From NCBI RefSeq assembly GCF_900182645.1, contig NZ_FXTA01000001.1, forward strand, positions 1 to 64,000: a stretch of DNA of 64,000 bases, written 5' to 3'. The notes under the pieces were generated by a model. The model ran no database searches, had not been told where the DNA came from, and saw only the letters and a list, made by a program, of their open reading frames with translations. The position numbers were made by a program, and so were the translations under genes. The stretch comes from Flavobacterium resistens. GTDB taxonomy: Bacteria; Bacteroidota; Bacteroidia; Flavobacteriales; Flavobacteriaceae. Below, piece after piece: positions 41,577 through 49,577 of this stretch. Every line of letters begins with the position of its first letter. Position 1 is the stretch's first letter.

Positions 41577-42205
41577 AATGATGTATTATAAAGAAATAAT
41601 CCTTTGTTTACCATTTTATTATCTATAAGTTCAATACTTTTAACAGCTCCCAAAGGCGTTATTTTTATGGTTTTGCTTCCTTTAGCAGTATAAAAATAAT
41701 AGAGACTGTTGGTGTTTATTAAAAAGATTTCTTCAGATTCGCCACTACTATAATTGATTTTATAATTATACTTTTCTTTATGTTCTCTAATTTTTTTTGA
41801 AGTACCATAACCACCTGCGAGCCCGTAACCAAAGAAAAATGAACAAAGTATCACGGCAAGTGTTTTTATTGCAATACTATTAAAATAACTTTTAGTTTCT
41901 GCCGGAGATAGACCTTTAATATTTTTTAATTCAAATGTTCTTATGATAAATTTCCTATCTCTATATTTTGCTATCAACGACGGTAAATTATAGTGAAATA
42001 TAAATAGTGAAAGTATAAAAATTAAAACTATTGGATTTGAAGTAAAAGTAGCAATTGGACTAATTAATATGTCCATGATTGTAGAATATTTCAATATGTT
42101 TATTCCTAATTGATAATGAAAAAAGCACTCTTTTACAATTCCCATTATAACAAGAAAAAGGTAACCAAAAGGAAGTAGTTTTTGGATATCGTCTGAAATT
42201 TTCAT
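41573..42205 (-). CDS. Unknown three-helix membrane protein
   Basis: A 210-residue protein that I do not recognise. Hydrophobic segments lie at about 11-30, 45-72 and 110-130, followed by a Lys/Tyr-rich soluble tail with a probable beta-strand pattern (EEIFLINTNSLYYFYTAKGSKTIKITPLGAVKSIELI). Its stop overlaps the start of the four-helix-bundle gene by 4 bases, so the two are translated together. Codon use and A+T content match the neighbours. Confidence 0.6.
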   Translation of the reverse strand: MKISDDIQKLLPFGYLFLVIMGIVKECFFHYQLGINILKYSTIMDILISPIATFTSNPIVLIFILSLFIFHYNLPSLIAKYRDRKFIIRTFELKNIKGLSPAETKSYFNSIAIKTLAVILCSFFFGYGLAGGYGTSKKIREHKEKYNYKINYSSGESEEIFLINTNSLYYFYTAKGSKTIKITPLGAVKSIELIDNKMVNKGLFLYNTSL

Positions 42206-42315
42206 TCGCAGTTTTTTAGTTTGTTTTTTGATGACTTTTAAACTTACTAAAATAACATTTTTTACTTACAAATGTAGAAGAATTGAATTAGGAATAAAGT
42301 GCTCGTAATTTTTAA

Positions 42316-42414
42316 GAGCTATTTCCTGTCCCGATAGTTATCGGAATTAATATCTTTTTTATGGCAGAAAAAGCAATAAAAAAGGATGCCGCTTCCATTA
42401 GGGTTAGGGCATCC
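42316..42414 (-). repeat. Structured intergenic element, copy C, doubling as a terminator
   Basis: The minus strand reads ATGGAAGCGGCATCC then a T run. ATCCTTTTTTATTGC (42387-42373) pairs with GCCATAAAAAAGAT (42365-42352), with the same unpaired C as in copies A and B. In addition GGATGCC (42414-42408) pairs with GGCATCC (42390-42384) and is followed by TTTTTT, an intrinsic terminator 33 bases after the symporter stop. The two stems share the GGCATCC arm and so are mutually exclusive. It accounts for most of the gap between the symporter and the unknown membrane gene. Confidence 0.65.
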
Positions 42415-42446
42415 TCGTTCTAAGAAGTCTTTTGTTTACTTGAAAT

Positions 42447-44183
42447 TTATTCCAAAATTACATTATCAGAATCCGGGTTTCCTTTAAAAAATAAAAATTG
42501 AAGGATAAGTGATAATGCAACGGTAAGATTCGCTCCAATGAAATTCAGCCATAAATAACCCAATTTTTCCTGATCGCTCGGATAAATATAAATCATGAAA
42601 TAATAAATGATAAAAATAGTCACCTGACTTATGATTGCGCTGTAGAACATTGGCTTTGCCTGAACTCGTTTTAAGTAAAATCCAACAAGGAAAATTCCCA
42701 AAACGGTTCCGTAAAATATAGAACCAATAATATTTACAAGCTGAATCAAATTCTCAAACAAAGTTCCTACACAAGCAAAAAGAATAGCTACAACTCCCCA
42801 AAAAAGCGTGAAAAACTTCGTTGCCATTAAAAAATGTTTTTCTGATTTTTCACCTTTTACATTTCGTTTGTAAATATCAATTGCCGTTGTCGAGGCCAAA
42901 GCATTCAGTCCCGAAGCTGTTGACGACATTGCTGCAGAAATAATAACGGCAAGCAATAAACCTATAAGCCCTTTTGGTAAATAATGCAAAATGAAATGGA
43001 AGAAAACATAATCCTTATCATTTGTTTCACTATTGCTGTCAGCTTTCGAAATGATTTCTTTTGCTTTATCGCGCAAATCTTTTTCTTTGTTTGATAAAGC
43101 AACTAATTCTTTTCGTAAAATCGGATTGTCATAATCCTGATTCAGCTGATCGATATATAATAGGTTTATTACTTTTTTATCTTCAGAAAGTTTATCTAAT
43201 TTCTTCTCCAGAGCATGATATTCTTCTTTAAATGCCGATTTTTCAATAACAATTTTATTATTCGGATTAAAATTTAAAGGAACTGGATTGAATTGGAAGA
43301 AAACAAAAACCATAACTCCAGTCAATAAAATAAAAAACTGCATCGGAACTTTTAAAAGTCCGTTCATGATTAATCCCATCTGACTTTCCTTAACCGATTT
43401 TCCAGATAAATAACGTCCAACTTGCGATTGATCTGTACCAAAATAGGAGAGTGCAAGGAAAAATCCACCAGTAATTCCACTCCAAAAAGTATATTTTTCT
43501 TCGGGATCAAAAGAGAAATCGACAATATTCATTTTGTCATTTGCGCCTGCAATATGCATGGCACTTGTAAAAGTCATATCGTTTGGCAAATAATGTAAAA
43601 TCAGGAAAAAAGTAATAAACATACCTGAAATAATCACAAACATTTGTTGTTTCTGTGTTACATTCACCGCTTTTGTTCCACCAGAAAATGTGTAAATAAT
43701 TACCATAACACCAATTATGATATTCATTACAGTAAGATTCCAGCCCAATAAGGCCGACAAAATAATTGCAGGAGCATAAATTGTTAGTCCGGTTCCTAAT
43801 CCTCTCTGTACTAAAAACAAGATTGCCGCAAGCGAACGTGTTTTTACATCAAATCGTTTTTCAAGAAATTCGTAAGCGGTAAAAACTTTATTTTTATGAT
43901 AAAGCGGAATAAAAGTCACACAAATGACAATCATAGCAATTGGCAATCCAAAATAGAACTGAACAAATCCCATCCCATCATGATATGCTTGTCCGGGCGT
44001 TGACAGGAAAGTAATTGCACTTGCCTGAGTTGCCATTACTGAAAGCCCAACAGTGTACCACGGCGTTTCGTTGTTCCCTAAAATGAAATCTTCAACATTC
44101 TTGCTTCCTTTGGTTTTCCATGAACCATATCCAACAATGAATAAAAGTGTAACAATAAGTACGATCCAATCAAATAGTTGCAT
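42447..44183 (-). CDS. Sodium:solute symporter
   Basis: A 578-residue SSS-family inner-membrane transporter with about 13 hydrophobic segments. Typical features are NNETPWYTVGLSVMATQASAITFLSTPGQAY, seen as SVMATQASAITFLSTPG at about 48-64 near the sodium site, and TSSALTT-like helix SAAMSSTASGLNALAST at about 413-429. A roughly 90-residue charged insertion (about 305-395, with a coiled-coil-like stretch of Lys, Glu and Leu) lies between two membrane helices. It starts 3 bases after a 35-codon ORF and shares an operon with a PIG-L enzyme, which suggests uptake of a deacetylated sugar or related solute. The substrate is not known. Confidence 0.85.
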   Translation of the reverse strand: MQLFDWIVLIVTLLFIVGYGSWKTKGSKNVEDFILGNNETPWYTVGLSVMATQASAITFLSTPGQAYHDGMGFVQFYFGLPIAMIVICVTFIPLYHKNKVFTAYEFLEKRFDVKTRSLAAILFLVQRGLGTGLTIYAPAIILSALLGWNLTVMNIIIGVMVIIYTFSGGTKAVNVTQKQQMFVIISGMFITFFLILHYLPNDMTFTSAMHIAGANDKMNIVDFSFDPEEKYTFWSGITGGFFLALSYFGTDQSQVGRYLSGKSVKESQMGLIMNGLLKVPMQFFILLTGVMVFVFFQFNPVPLNFNPNNKIVIEKSAFKEEYHALEKKLDKLSEDKKVINLLYIDQLNQDYDNPILRKELVALSNKEKDLRDKAKEIISKADSNSETNDKDYVFFHFILHYLPKGLIGLLLAVIISAAMSSTASGLNALASTTAIDIYKRNVKGEKSEKHFLMATKFFTLFWGVVAILFACVGTLFENLIQLVNIIGSIFYGTVLGIFLVGFYLKRVQAKPMFYSAIISQVTIFIIYYFMIYIYPSDQEKLGYLWLNFIGANLTVALSLILQFLFFKGNPDSDNVILE

Positions 44184-44186
44184 AGG

Positions 44187-44294
44187 TTATGAGTATAATT
44201 GCATGATTAAGAGAAAAATAAGAATATAAATAGCATTAGCCACCAAAACATAGGTGTAGCTTTTTTTCCATTTTTTTGTTTTTTTGGCTTCCAT
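44187..44294 (-). CDS. 35-residue single-helix membrane protein
   Basis: A 35-codon ORF (ATG at 44292-44294, TAA at 44187-44189). It starts MEAKKTKKWKKSYTYVL: a basic head of seven Lys in the first 11 residues, followed by one hydrophobic helix (about 15-31) and the end MQLYS. It lies 12 bases after the PIG-L stop and 3 bases before the symporter start, as if coupled. Such short ORFs can be subunits or regulators of the adjoining transporter, but this one was too short for standard gene calling and is inferred from composition and spacing. Confidence 0.6.
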   Translation of the reverse strand: MEAKKTKKWKKSYTYVLVANAIYILIFLLIMQLYS

Positions 44295-44306
44295 TTTACA
44301 AATGTA

Positions 44307-46838
44307 TTATTGCTTTAATTCTTGTTTAGGAGCTTCAATTGGCTGTTTCAGCGAAATGATATTAGATAACAATCGGTAAGCGCCGGCTACGCCTTCTGGC
44401 AATTCTCTAAAAAAGCTTAACCCAGTGTAAATATAGTATCCTTTTCCATATGGTGCTACTAACAATGCGCCATCTTTTGGAGATTCACCTTTGTCATGCG
44501 ATGATATAATAGGAGTGAAGGCAGCGTCGTATTGATCTGGGTAATATAAGCCTTGTTCTTGAGTCCAGCCTTGAAAATCTTTTTCAGTAATTTTATTCGG
44601 AGTATTTAAAACCGGATGATTTGGTGCTAAAAATGTTATTTTAGCATTTTCCTCAGTTACGCGATCATTTGAAACTTTTAACGGATATGGTGCAATTTGA
44701 TCCGTAACCATTTTGCCATATGTATTGTATTGTACAATCATGTTTTTACCGTTTTTTACAAAATCAAAAAGTATTTTTTGTTTGTGTGCTAAAGCATTTA
44801 CAGTATTGTAAGCGCGAATTCCGGTAATAACTGTACTGAAAGAATCCAGACGTTCTGGTGTAATTTCTTCTGGCTTCAGAATCGTTACTTTGTATCCCAT
44901 TTGAGCTAAACTTTCTGGAACTTCATCGCCAGCGCCCATAATGTAAGCAATAGCATCACCAGAAGTTTTTAAGTCGATTCTAATACATTTTGACTCAGCC
45001 GATTTTAAAACCATTTGTTTCGTAATATGACTGTAATCAATAATCGTTTCATCTTTGTCAAAACGTTTATTTTCCGTAATAGCAACCGCTTTTGCAACCG
45101 CTTCTTCAGGGTTTACTGGAGGTGTAACTTCAAAATAAAAAGTTTGCTCACTTCCTTTTTTATCCAAAGAAAACGGAATCTGTTTTGGTGAAATTACCCA
45201 GCTTTTTGGTAATTCTAATTGAAGATTTCCTTTTATTCCGTCTTTTCCGGCACGAACTTTTACCGGAATCATTTTGCTTTTGGTATCCTTAAAAATCAAT
45301 ACTTTTTCAAGAATTGAAGTTGTAACTTCAGGCACTATATCAAGAAAATTATACATTTCGCCTTTAACTCCGTCATTGTATTTGTAAACAACAGTACGCT
45401 CAAACGGAATTTCAACACCATTTATTTTTACGTTAAAAACAACTTTCACTTCTCTAATAATATCTGGAATTCCAATATTTTCCTGATTTGAAACCGTGTA
45501 CATTCCAACAGTTGCTTTTTCTTTTAACCAATACGGCTGTGTATATTCAATTGTTTCAGGAAGTTGTAATTGAATACTCAATTTTTGATCATTGTTATTC
45601 TTCAAAACACTATTTTGAGCCGTTGTTTTATTGTCTGGCAATGTTGTTATGCTAACTAATTGCATTTCAACAGCACATCTGTTAATAGCTTCAAGATTTA
45701 ATTTAATAGTGCTTCCTGGAGTAGCTTCTTGTTCGGTGGCTACTGCTTCCAGATATAAACCTGAGCAAGATGCTATAATGTTTTTAATTGCATTGGCTTT
45801 TAAAGGTTTCCAATGATCATCTTCTAAAGCTTCAATCATTGTGTATGCTTTTATCAAATCAGGAATACTTGCCGACGGATTGCTGAAATCGTATTTTGAA
45901 ATGATTTTAGAAATTAATTCGCCAACTGGTTTTCCGTTTTTAACTCGGTTCCAGGAAGTATCGATTCCATCAAATAAATTGTCTCTTTCTTTTGGAGTTT
46001 CTCCATTAATTAGTTCCAAATACTCAGTTTCTTCTCCACGTGCTCCTGTACTTCCAAAACCTTGTGATTGATGGCGGCTTCGGCTTAAAGCAGCAATTTC
46101 CTGATTTGATTTTCCGATTCCGGTGTAATAAACTCCAGTTTCTAATTTGGTGAATTTTGATTTATTAGCAGCATCAAATTTTTCCTGGCTTCCGTAAAAC
46201 CACCAAGACGGATTAAAAAACTGGCGTTTTACCTGCCATGGTGCAACATATTTTAATTGTTCCGGATATATTTTTGGATCATTTGTCAATTTATAACTTT
46301 CAACACTCAACATTGCCGATGACGTATGATGTCCGTGCGTTGTTCCTGGTGAACGATGATCAAAACGGTTTATGATTACGTCTGGTTGAAATTTTCGGAT
46401 AGTCCAAACAACATCGGCAAGAACTTTGTCTTTATCCCAGATTTCTAAAGTTTCGCTTGGATTTTTTGAAAAACCGAAATCATTCGCGCGTGAAAAAAAC
46501 TGTTCACCACCGTCAATTTTACGGGCTTCAATTAATTCCTGAGTTCTGATTACACCTAATAATTCACGCAATTGCGGACCAATTAAGTTTTGCCCGCCAT
46601 CACCGCGTGTCAAAGACAAATACCCAGTTCTTGCATTCATTTCGTTTGCCATATAAGAAATCAAACGAGTGTTTTCATCATCAGGATGTGCGGCAACATA
46701 TAAGACCGAACCTAAAAAATTTAATTTTTTGATTTGATTATAAATTTCTACAGAACTCGGTTTTTGTGGCTGTTGTGCAAAAGAAATTGAAATCCCGGTT
46801 AAAAAAAATGAAAGAATTAGTAATTGAATTTTTCGCAT
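44307..46838 (-). CDS. Exported PIG-L family deacetylase
   Basis: An 843-residue protein with a signal peptide (about 1-21) and an N-terminal PIG-L/LmbE deacetylase domain. Zinc-binding residues are in AAHPDDE (49-55, His51, Asp54) and THGHH (167-171). PIG-L enzymes remove N-acetyl groups from sugars such as GlcNAc conjugates. The middle part (about 350-620) looks like beta-sandwich domains, and the last 220 residues (from IAYIMGAGDEVPESLAQMGY) resemble a glutamine-amidotransferase-like or ThuA-like fold without an obvious catalytic Cys. It is the first gene of a set with the small ORF and the sodium symporter. Confidence 0.85.
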   Translation of the reverse strand: MRKIQLLILSFFLTGISISFAQQPQKPSSVEIYNQIKKLNFLGSVLYVAAHPDDENTRLISYMANEMNARTGYLSLTRGDGGQNLIGPQLRELLGVIRTQELIEARKIDGGEQFFSRANDFGFSKNPSETLEIWDKDKVLADVVWTIRKFQPDVIINRFDHRSPGTTHGHHTSSAMLSVESYKLTNDPKIYPEQLKYVAPWQVKRQFFNPSWWFYGSQEKFDAANKSKFTKLETGVYYTGIGKSNQEIAALSRSRHQSQGFGSTGARGEETEYLELINGETPKERDNLFDGIDTSWNRVKNGKPVGELISKIISKYDFSNPSASIPDLIKAYTMIEALEDDHWKPLKANAIKNIIASCSGLYLEAVATEQEATPGSTIKLNLEAINRCAVEMQLVSITTLPDNKTTAQNSVLKNNNDQKLSIQLQLPETIEYTQPYWLKEKATVGMYTVSNQENIGIPDIIREVKVVFNVKINGVEIPFERTVVYKYNDGVKGEMYNFLDIVPEVTTSILEKVLIFKDTKSKMIPVKVRAGKDGIKGNLQLELPKSWVISPKQIPFSLDKKGSEQTFYFEVTPPVNPEEAVAKAVAITENKRFDKDETIIDYSHITKQMVLKSAESKCIRIDLKTSGDAIAYIMGAGDEVPESLAQMGYKVTILKPEEITPERLDSFSTVITGIRAYNTVNALAHKQKILFDFVKNGKNMIVQYNTYGKMVTDQIAPYPLKVSNDRVTEENAKITFLAPNHPVLNTPNKITEKDFQGWTQEQGLYYPDQYDAAFTPIISSHDKGESPKDGALLVAPYGKGYYIYTGLSFFRELPEGVAGAYRLLSNIISLKQPIEAPKQELKQ

Positions 46839-46956
46839 AGCGTAGTTTGATGTTTTTGAAAGTGCTTCAAAAATAGTAATTATATTTTTGAAGACTATTT
46901 AAATGAATTGTTAATGTTTGGTTATTGATTTCCTTTTTTAAGAAAAACTACTCCAC

Positions 46957-46998
46957 AAAAAAAATGCCATCAGATTGTCTCCGACAGCATTTTTTTTA
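46957..46998 (-). terminator. Terminator of the LVIVD lipoprotein gene
   Basis: AAAAAAAATGC (46957-46967) pairs with GCATTTTTTTT (46987-46997), with further weak pairing inside. It lies 54 bases beyond the stop of the minus-strand gene. Confidence 0.75.
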
Positions 46999-47051
46999 AA
47001 GAATTGATTTAATAAATTAAATCAGGTGGTATTTCTTAGGATTACAGAAAA

Positions 47052-48674
47052 TTATTTCAATTTGTTTTCTGTGTCTTTGTACGTTCCAGTAATGGTAACG
47101 CCACTATTTTTAGTCACTTTACCATAAATGGTAATCGACGAATTGTTTCCAATAAAATTAATTTTTGCACCACTGTTCAATCTTAGGTCGCCCCAGATTA
47201 CTACAGAACCTTCAATTTGCAATAAAGCATTGCTATTGATAATAAGTTCTGTTGGGTTTGATTGCTGGTATTTTCCTTGTGCCAAAGTTCCAGTCATATT
47301 AAAAGTTCCTCCGCTGTTTAAAATCAAAGTATTTTGAACAGAAATTGATCCACAGTGTGTTAACACACCTCCAGAATTTACGATTATAGAATTAATTGCT
47401 GTTGAACCATTATATGATTTTACTTCGTTAGAATTCAAAATCAAATCTTTTCCTTGATTGTAAACTCCGTAAGAAGAACAATTTGCGAAAGTTGCATTTG
47501 GTTTTTCCATCTTAATGATTTTCAAACCACCTTTTCCGCTAGCAACATAAATATAGTCTCCGCTAGATTTTACATAATTAGATGAACCAGTAATTCCAAC
47601 AGTTCCAACCAGACTTAATGAAGTTCCAGATTTGTAAACATTTAATCCTGCAGCTCCGTTTGCAACAAAAGCATATCCGTCGTTTACAGAAACCGCATTG
47701 GTTACATTATCTCCTCCTGCAGAAGCCAATCCAATTGTTTGAAGCTTAGAACCGCTGTTGATATCATAAACTCCTAATCCATTGTATCCTTCAGAAACTA
47801 ATAATTTTGTTCCGTCAAAATCAATTGTTCTTTTTGCAGCACTTACATCAGTGCTTGTAGTGAAAGACTTTTGAAGGGCAAGAGTTGATTCGTTATAAAT
47901 ATTTACACCTTTTGTACCGCTTAAGGTAACAATTTTGTCACCGCTGATTGCCACAGTACGTAAATCCTGAACAGCTACTTTTGAAGTTACTTGTTTAGTA
48001 GAATTACTGATTTTAAACAAGCTTCCTGTATCTCCAGTTACTGCAAAGTAAGAAGATGAGTTAGCAGCAACATCAGTTGTTGCATGGCTTTCAAGTTTTG
48101 TTACTGTATATTTATCTGTAAGCATTCCAGAGCTTAATTGCATATTGATTACAATTGCAGGATTTGTCAAAGTTGCATCTTTGTCAATATCTTTTGCTCC
48201 GGCGATAATTAAATTTCCGTTAGAGTAAGTAAGAGAAGTAATGTCTGTATTAGCAATTAATGCAGATGTAAGCAATTTTGGCTTGTAAGGATCTGTAACA
48301 TCAATAACATCAATCGCTCCAGAATAAGCTTCACCCATCATTGTATAGGCTACATAAGCATAATTTCCATTTACAGCAACATGATTTGCTTGTAAAGTCC
48401 TACCATTACTGTCTGTTGGAGGATTAATTTCTGCAATTTGAACCATTGGCAAATCGGTTGTTGACTGAGTTGCTAGTCCTTTTGCCGTTGAAGTGTTAGT
48501 GATTGAGATAACTCCAGAATTAGTGTAATCAAGTCTTTGATTTAAAGAAGTGGCGTCGGAATTAATTGTAATGCCATTTCCAGCAGATTGGTTATTAGAG
48601 TTGTCATCATTATTGTCACACGAAATAAAAAGTGACATAGTTAAAAAGGCGAATAGATAGAAATTATTTCTCAT
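47052..48674 (-). CDS. LVIVD-repeat lipoprotein with C-terminal beta-solenoid
   Basis: A 540-residue lipoprotein (lipobox LFISC, Cys19). Residues about 80-400 contain beta-propeller repeats of the LVIVD type, such as YAYVAYTMMGEAYSGAIDVIDVTDP, given here as AIDVIDVTDPYKPKLL, then similar blades with AFVANGAAGLNVY and YIYVASGKGGLKII. The last 140 residues are short repeating strands rich in Asn, Gly and Ser (LILNSGGTFNMTG, LIINSNALLQIEG, LRLNSGAKINFIG), consistent with a beta-solenoid. Probably surface-exposed. It has no known enzyme signature. Confidence 0.8.
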   Translation of the reverse strand: MRNNFYLFAFLTMSLFISCDNNDDNSNNQSAGNGITINSDATSLNQRLDYTNSGVISITNTSTAKGLATQSTTDLPMVQIAEINPPTDSNGRTLQANHVAVNGNYAYVAYTMMGEAYSGAIDVIDVTDPYKPKLLTSALIANTDITSLTYSNGNLIIAGAKDIDKDATLTNPAIVINMQLSSGMLTDKYTVTKLESHATTDVAANSSSYFAVTGDTGSLFKISNSTKQVTSKVAVQDLRTVAISGDKIVTLSGTKGVNIYNESTLALQKSFTTSTDVSAAKRTIDFDGTKLLVSEGYNGLGVYDINSGSKLQTIGLASAGGDNVTNAVSVNDGYAFVANGAAGLNVYKSGTSLSLVGTVGITGSSNYVKSSGDYIYVASGKGGLKIIKMEKPNATFANCSSYGVYNQGKDLILNSNEVKSYNGSTAINSIIVNSGGVLTHCGSISVQNTLILNSGGTFNMTGTLAQGKYQQSNPTELIINSNALLQIEGSVVIWGDLRLNSGAKINFIGNNSSITIYGKVTKNSGVTITGTYKDTENKLK

Positions 48675-48821
48675 AATTAACTGGGATTTAAAATATTGTG
48701 CAAATATAAGTCACAATTATAATAGAATAAGACAATTATTATAAATATAATTGATTTTGAGATTATTTTTAAATATTACATAACAAATTAACAAATTCAG
48801 ATTATACTATGCATGCATAAA

Positions 48822-48852
48822 AAAAGAGTATCAATATTTTTGATACTCTTTT
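48822..48852. terminator. Terminator hairpin before the His-rich protein gene end
   Basis: AAAGAGTATCAA (48823-48834) pairs with TTGATACTCTTT (48840-48851). It lies 26 bases past the stop of the minus-strand His-rich gene; the minus strand ends in a T run. Confidence 0.8.
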
Positions 48853-48877
48853 GTGTTGAAAATTAGATATTTAGCAA

Positions 48878-49384
48878 TTATCTTCTTCCGTGTCCGCGAT
48901 GATCGTCGTGGTCATCATGGTCGTGGCGATCATGTTTATCATGGTGTTTGTCATAATGTTTGTAATCTCTATGGTCATGACGATCATTGTATCCATAAAC
49001 CGGTCTTGGTTTGTATGGTCTTTGAGGTTCTCCATGATACCCTCTGTAATATTTTACTCTGTGACGGTCAAAATAAGTATATGGAGTTCTTCCGTGGTAA
49101 TCAGTTAAAACTACTTTATAACCTCCGTATAAATCATAATTTCTATATTGTCTTGGCAAATAAGTGGTTCTAACCCATCTTCCGCCTCCAAAATAAATAA
49201 ACTGTGAAGCTCGAACATCATAATAAGCTTCAATGTCTGGTAAATAATAATACTCCATTTCAGCATATCCTGCAGGTCCCCAAGCTGGTGGTGTGCCTAT
49301 ATTTACATTAATTGATACTTGGGCTTGCGTGGCATTTGCAACCAAAAGAAATAATCCGGCGATTGCTATTTTTAACGTTTTCAT
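48878..49384 (-). CDS. Exported protein with His/Asp-rich tail
   Basis: A 168-residue protein with a signal peptide (about 1-21). The middle part (30-110) is Tyr-rich with strands such as PPAWGPAGYAEMEYYYLPDI and GGRWVRTTYLPRQYRNYD, a pattern I have seen in conserved Bacteroidota exported proteins of unknown function. The last 40 residues are about half His and Asp (DRHDHRDYKHYDKHHDKHD), which could bind nickel, zinc, copper or cobalt ions or act as a disordered polyelectrolyte. No domain can be named. It is a single gene. Confidence 0.7.
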   Translation of the reverse strand: MKTLKIAIAGLFLLVANATQAQVSINVNIGTPPAWGPAGYAEMEYYYLPDIEAYYDVRASQFIYFGGGRWVRTTYLPRQYRNYDLYGGYKVVLTDYHGRTPYTYFDRHRVKYYRGYHGEPQRPYKPRPVYGYNDRHDHRDYKHYDKHHDKHDRHDHDDHDDHRGHGRR

Positions 49385-49577
49385 TTTTTCTAAAGTTTTA
49401 ATGTTACTCTTGCTTAGTAATATTCATATACTGTGCCAAAAATAAAAACCTAATGCATTTCGTCGGATAAAATTAGCAGTTCAACGAGTGTGAAAGCGCT
49501 AAATATACGGTAATGTTTTGATTTTCAAAATGTTTCATAAACTTTAAAAAAAGATAAAAAAAGCAAAAAAAATCTTT

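Noticed and set aside
48853..49173. Plus-strand ORF rich in His, Asp and Gly opposite the His-rich gene
   Set aside because: Antisense shadow of the His/Asp codons; no start context and an improbable composition.
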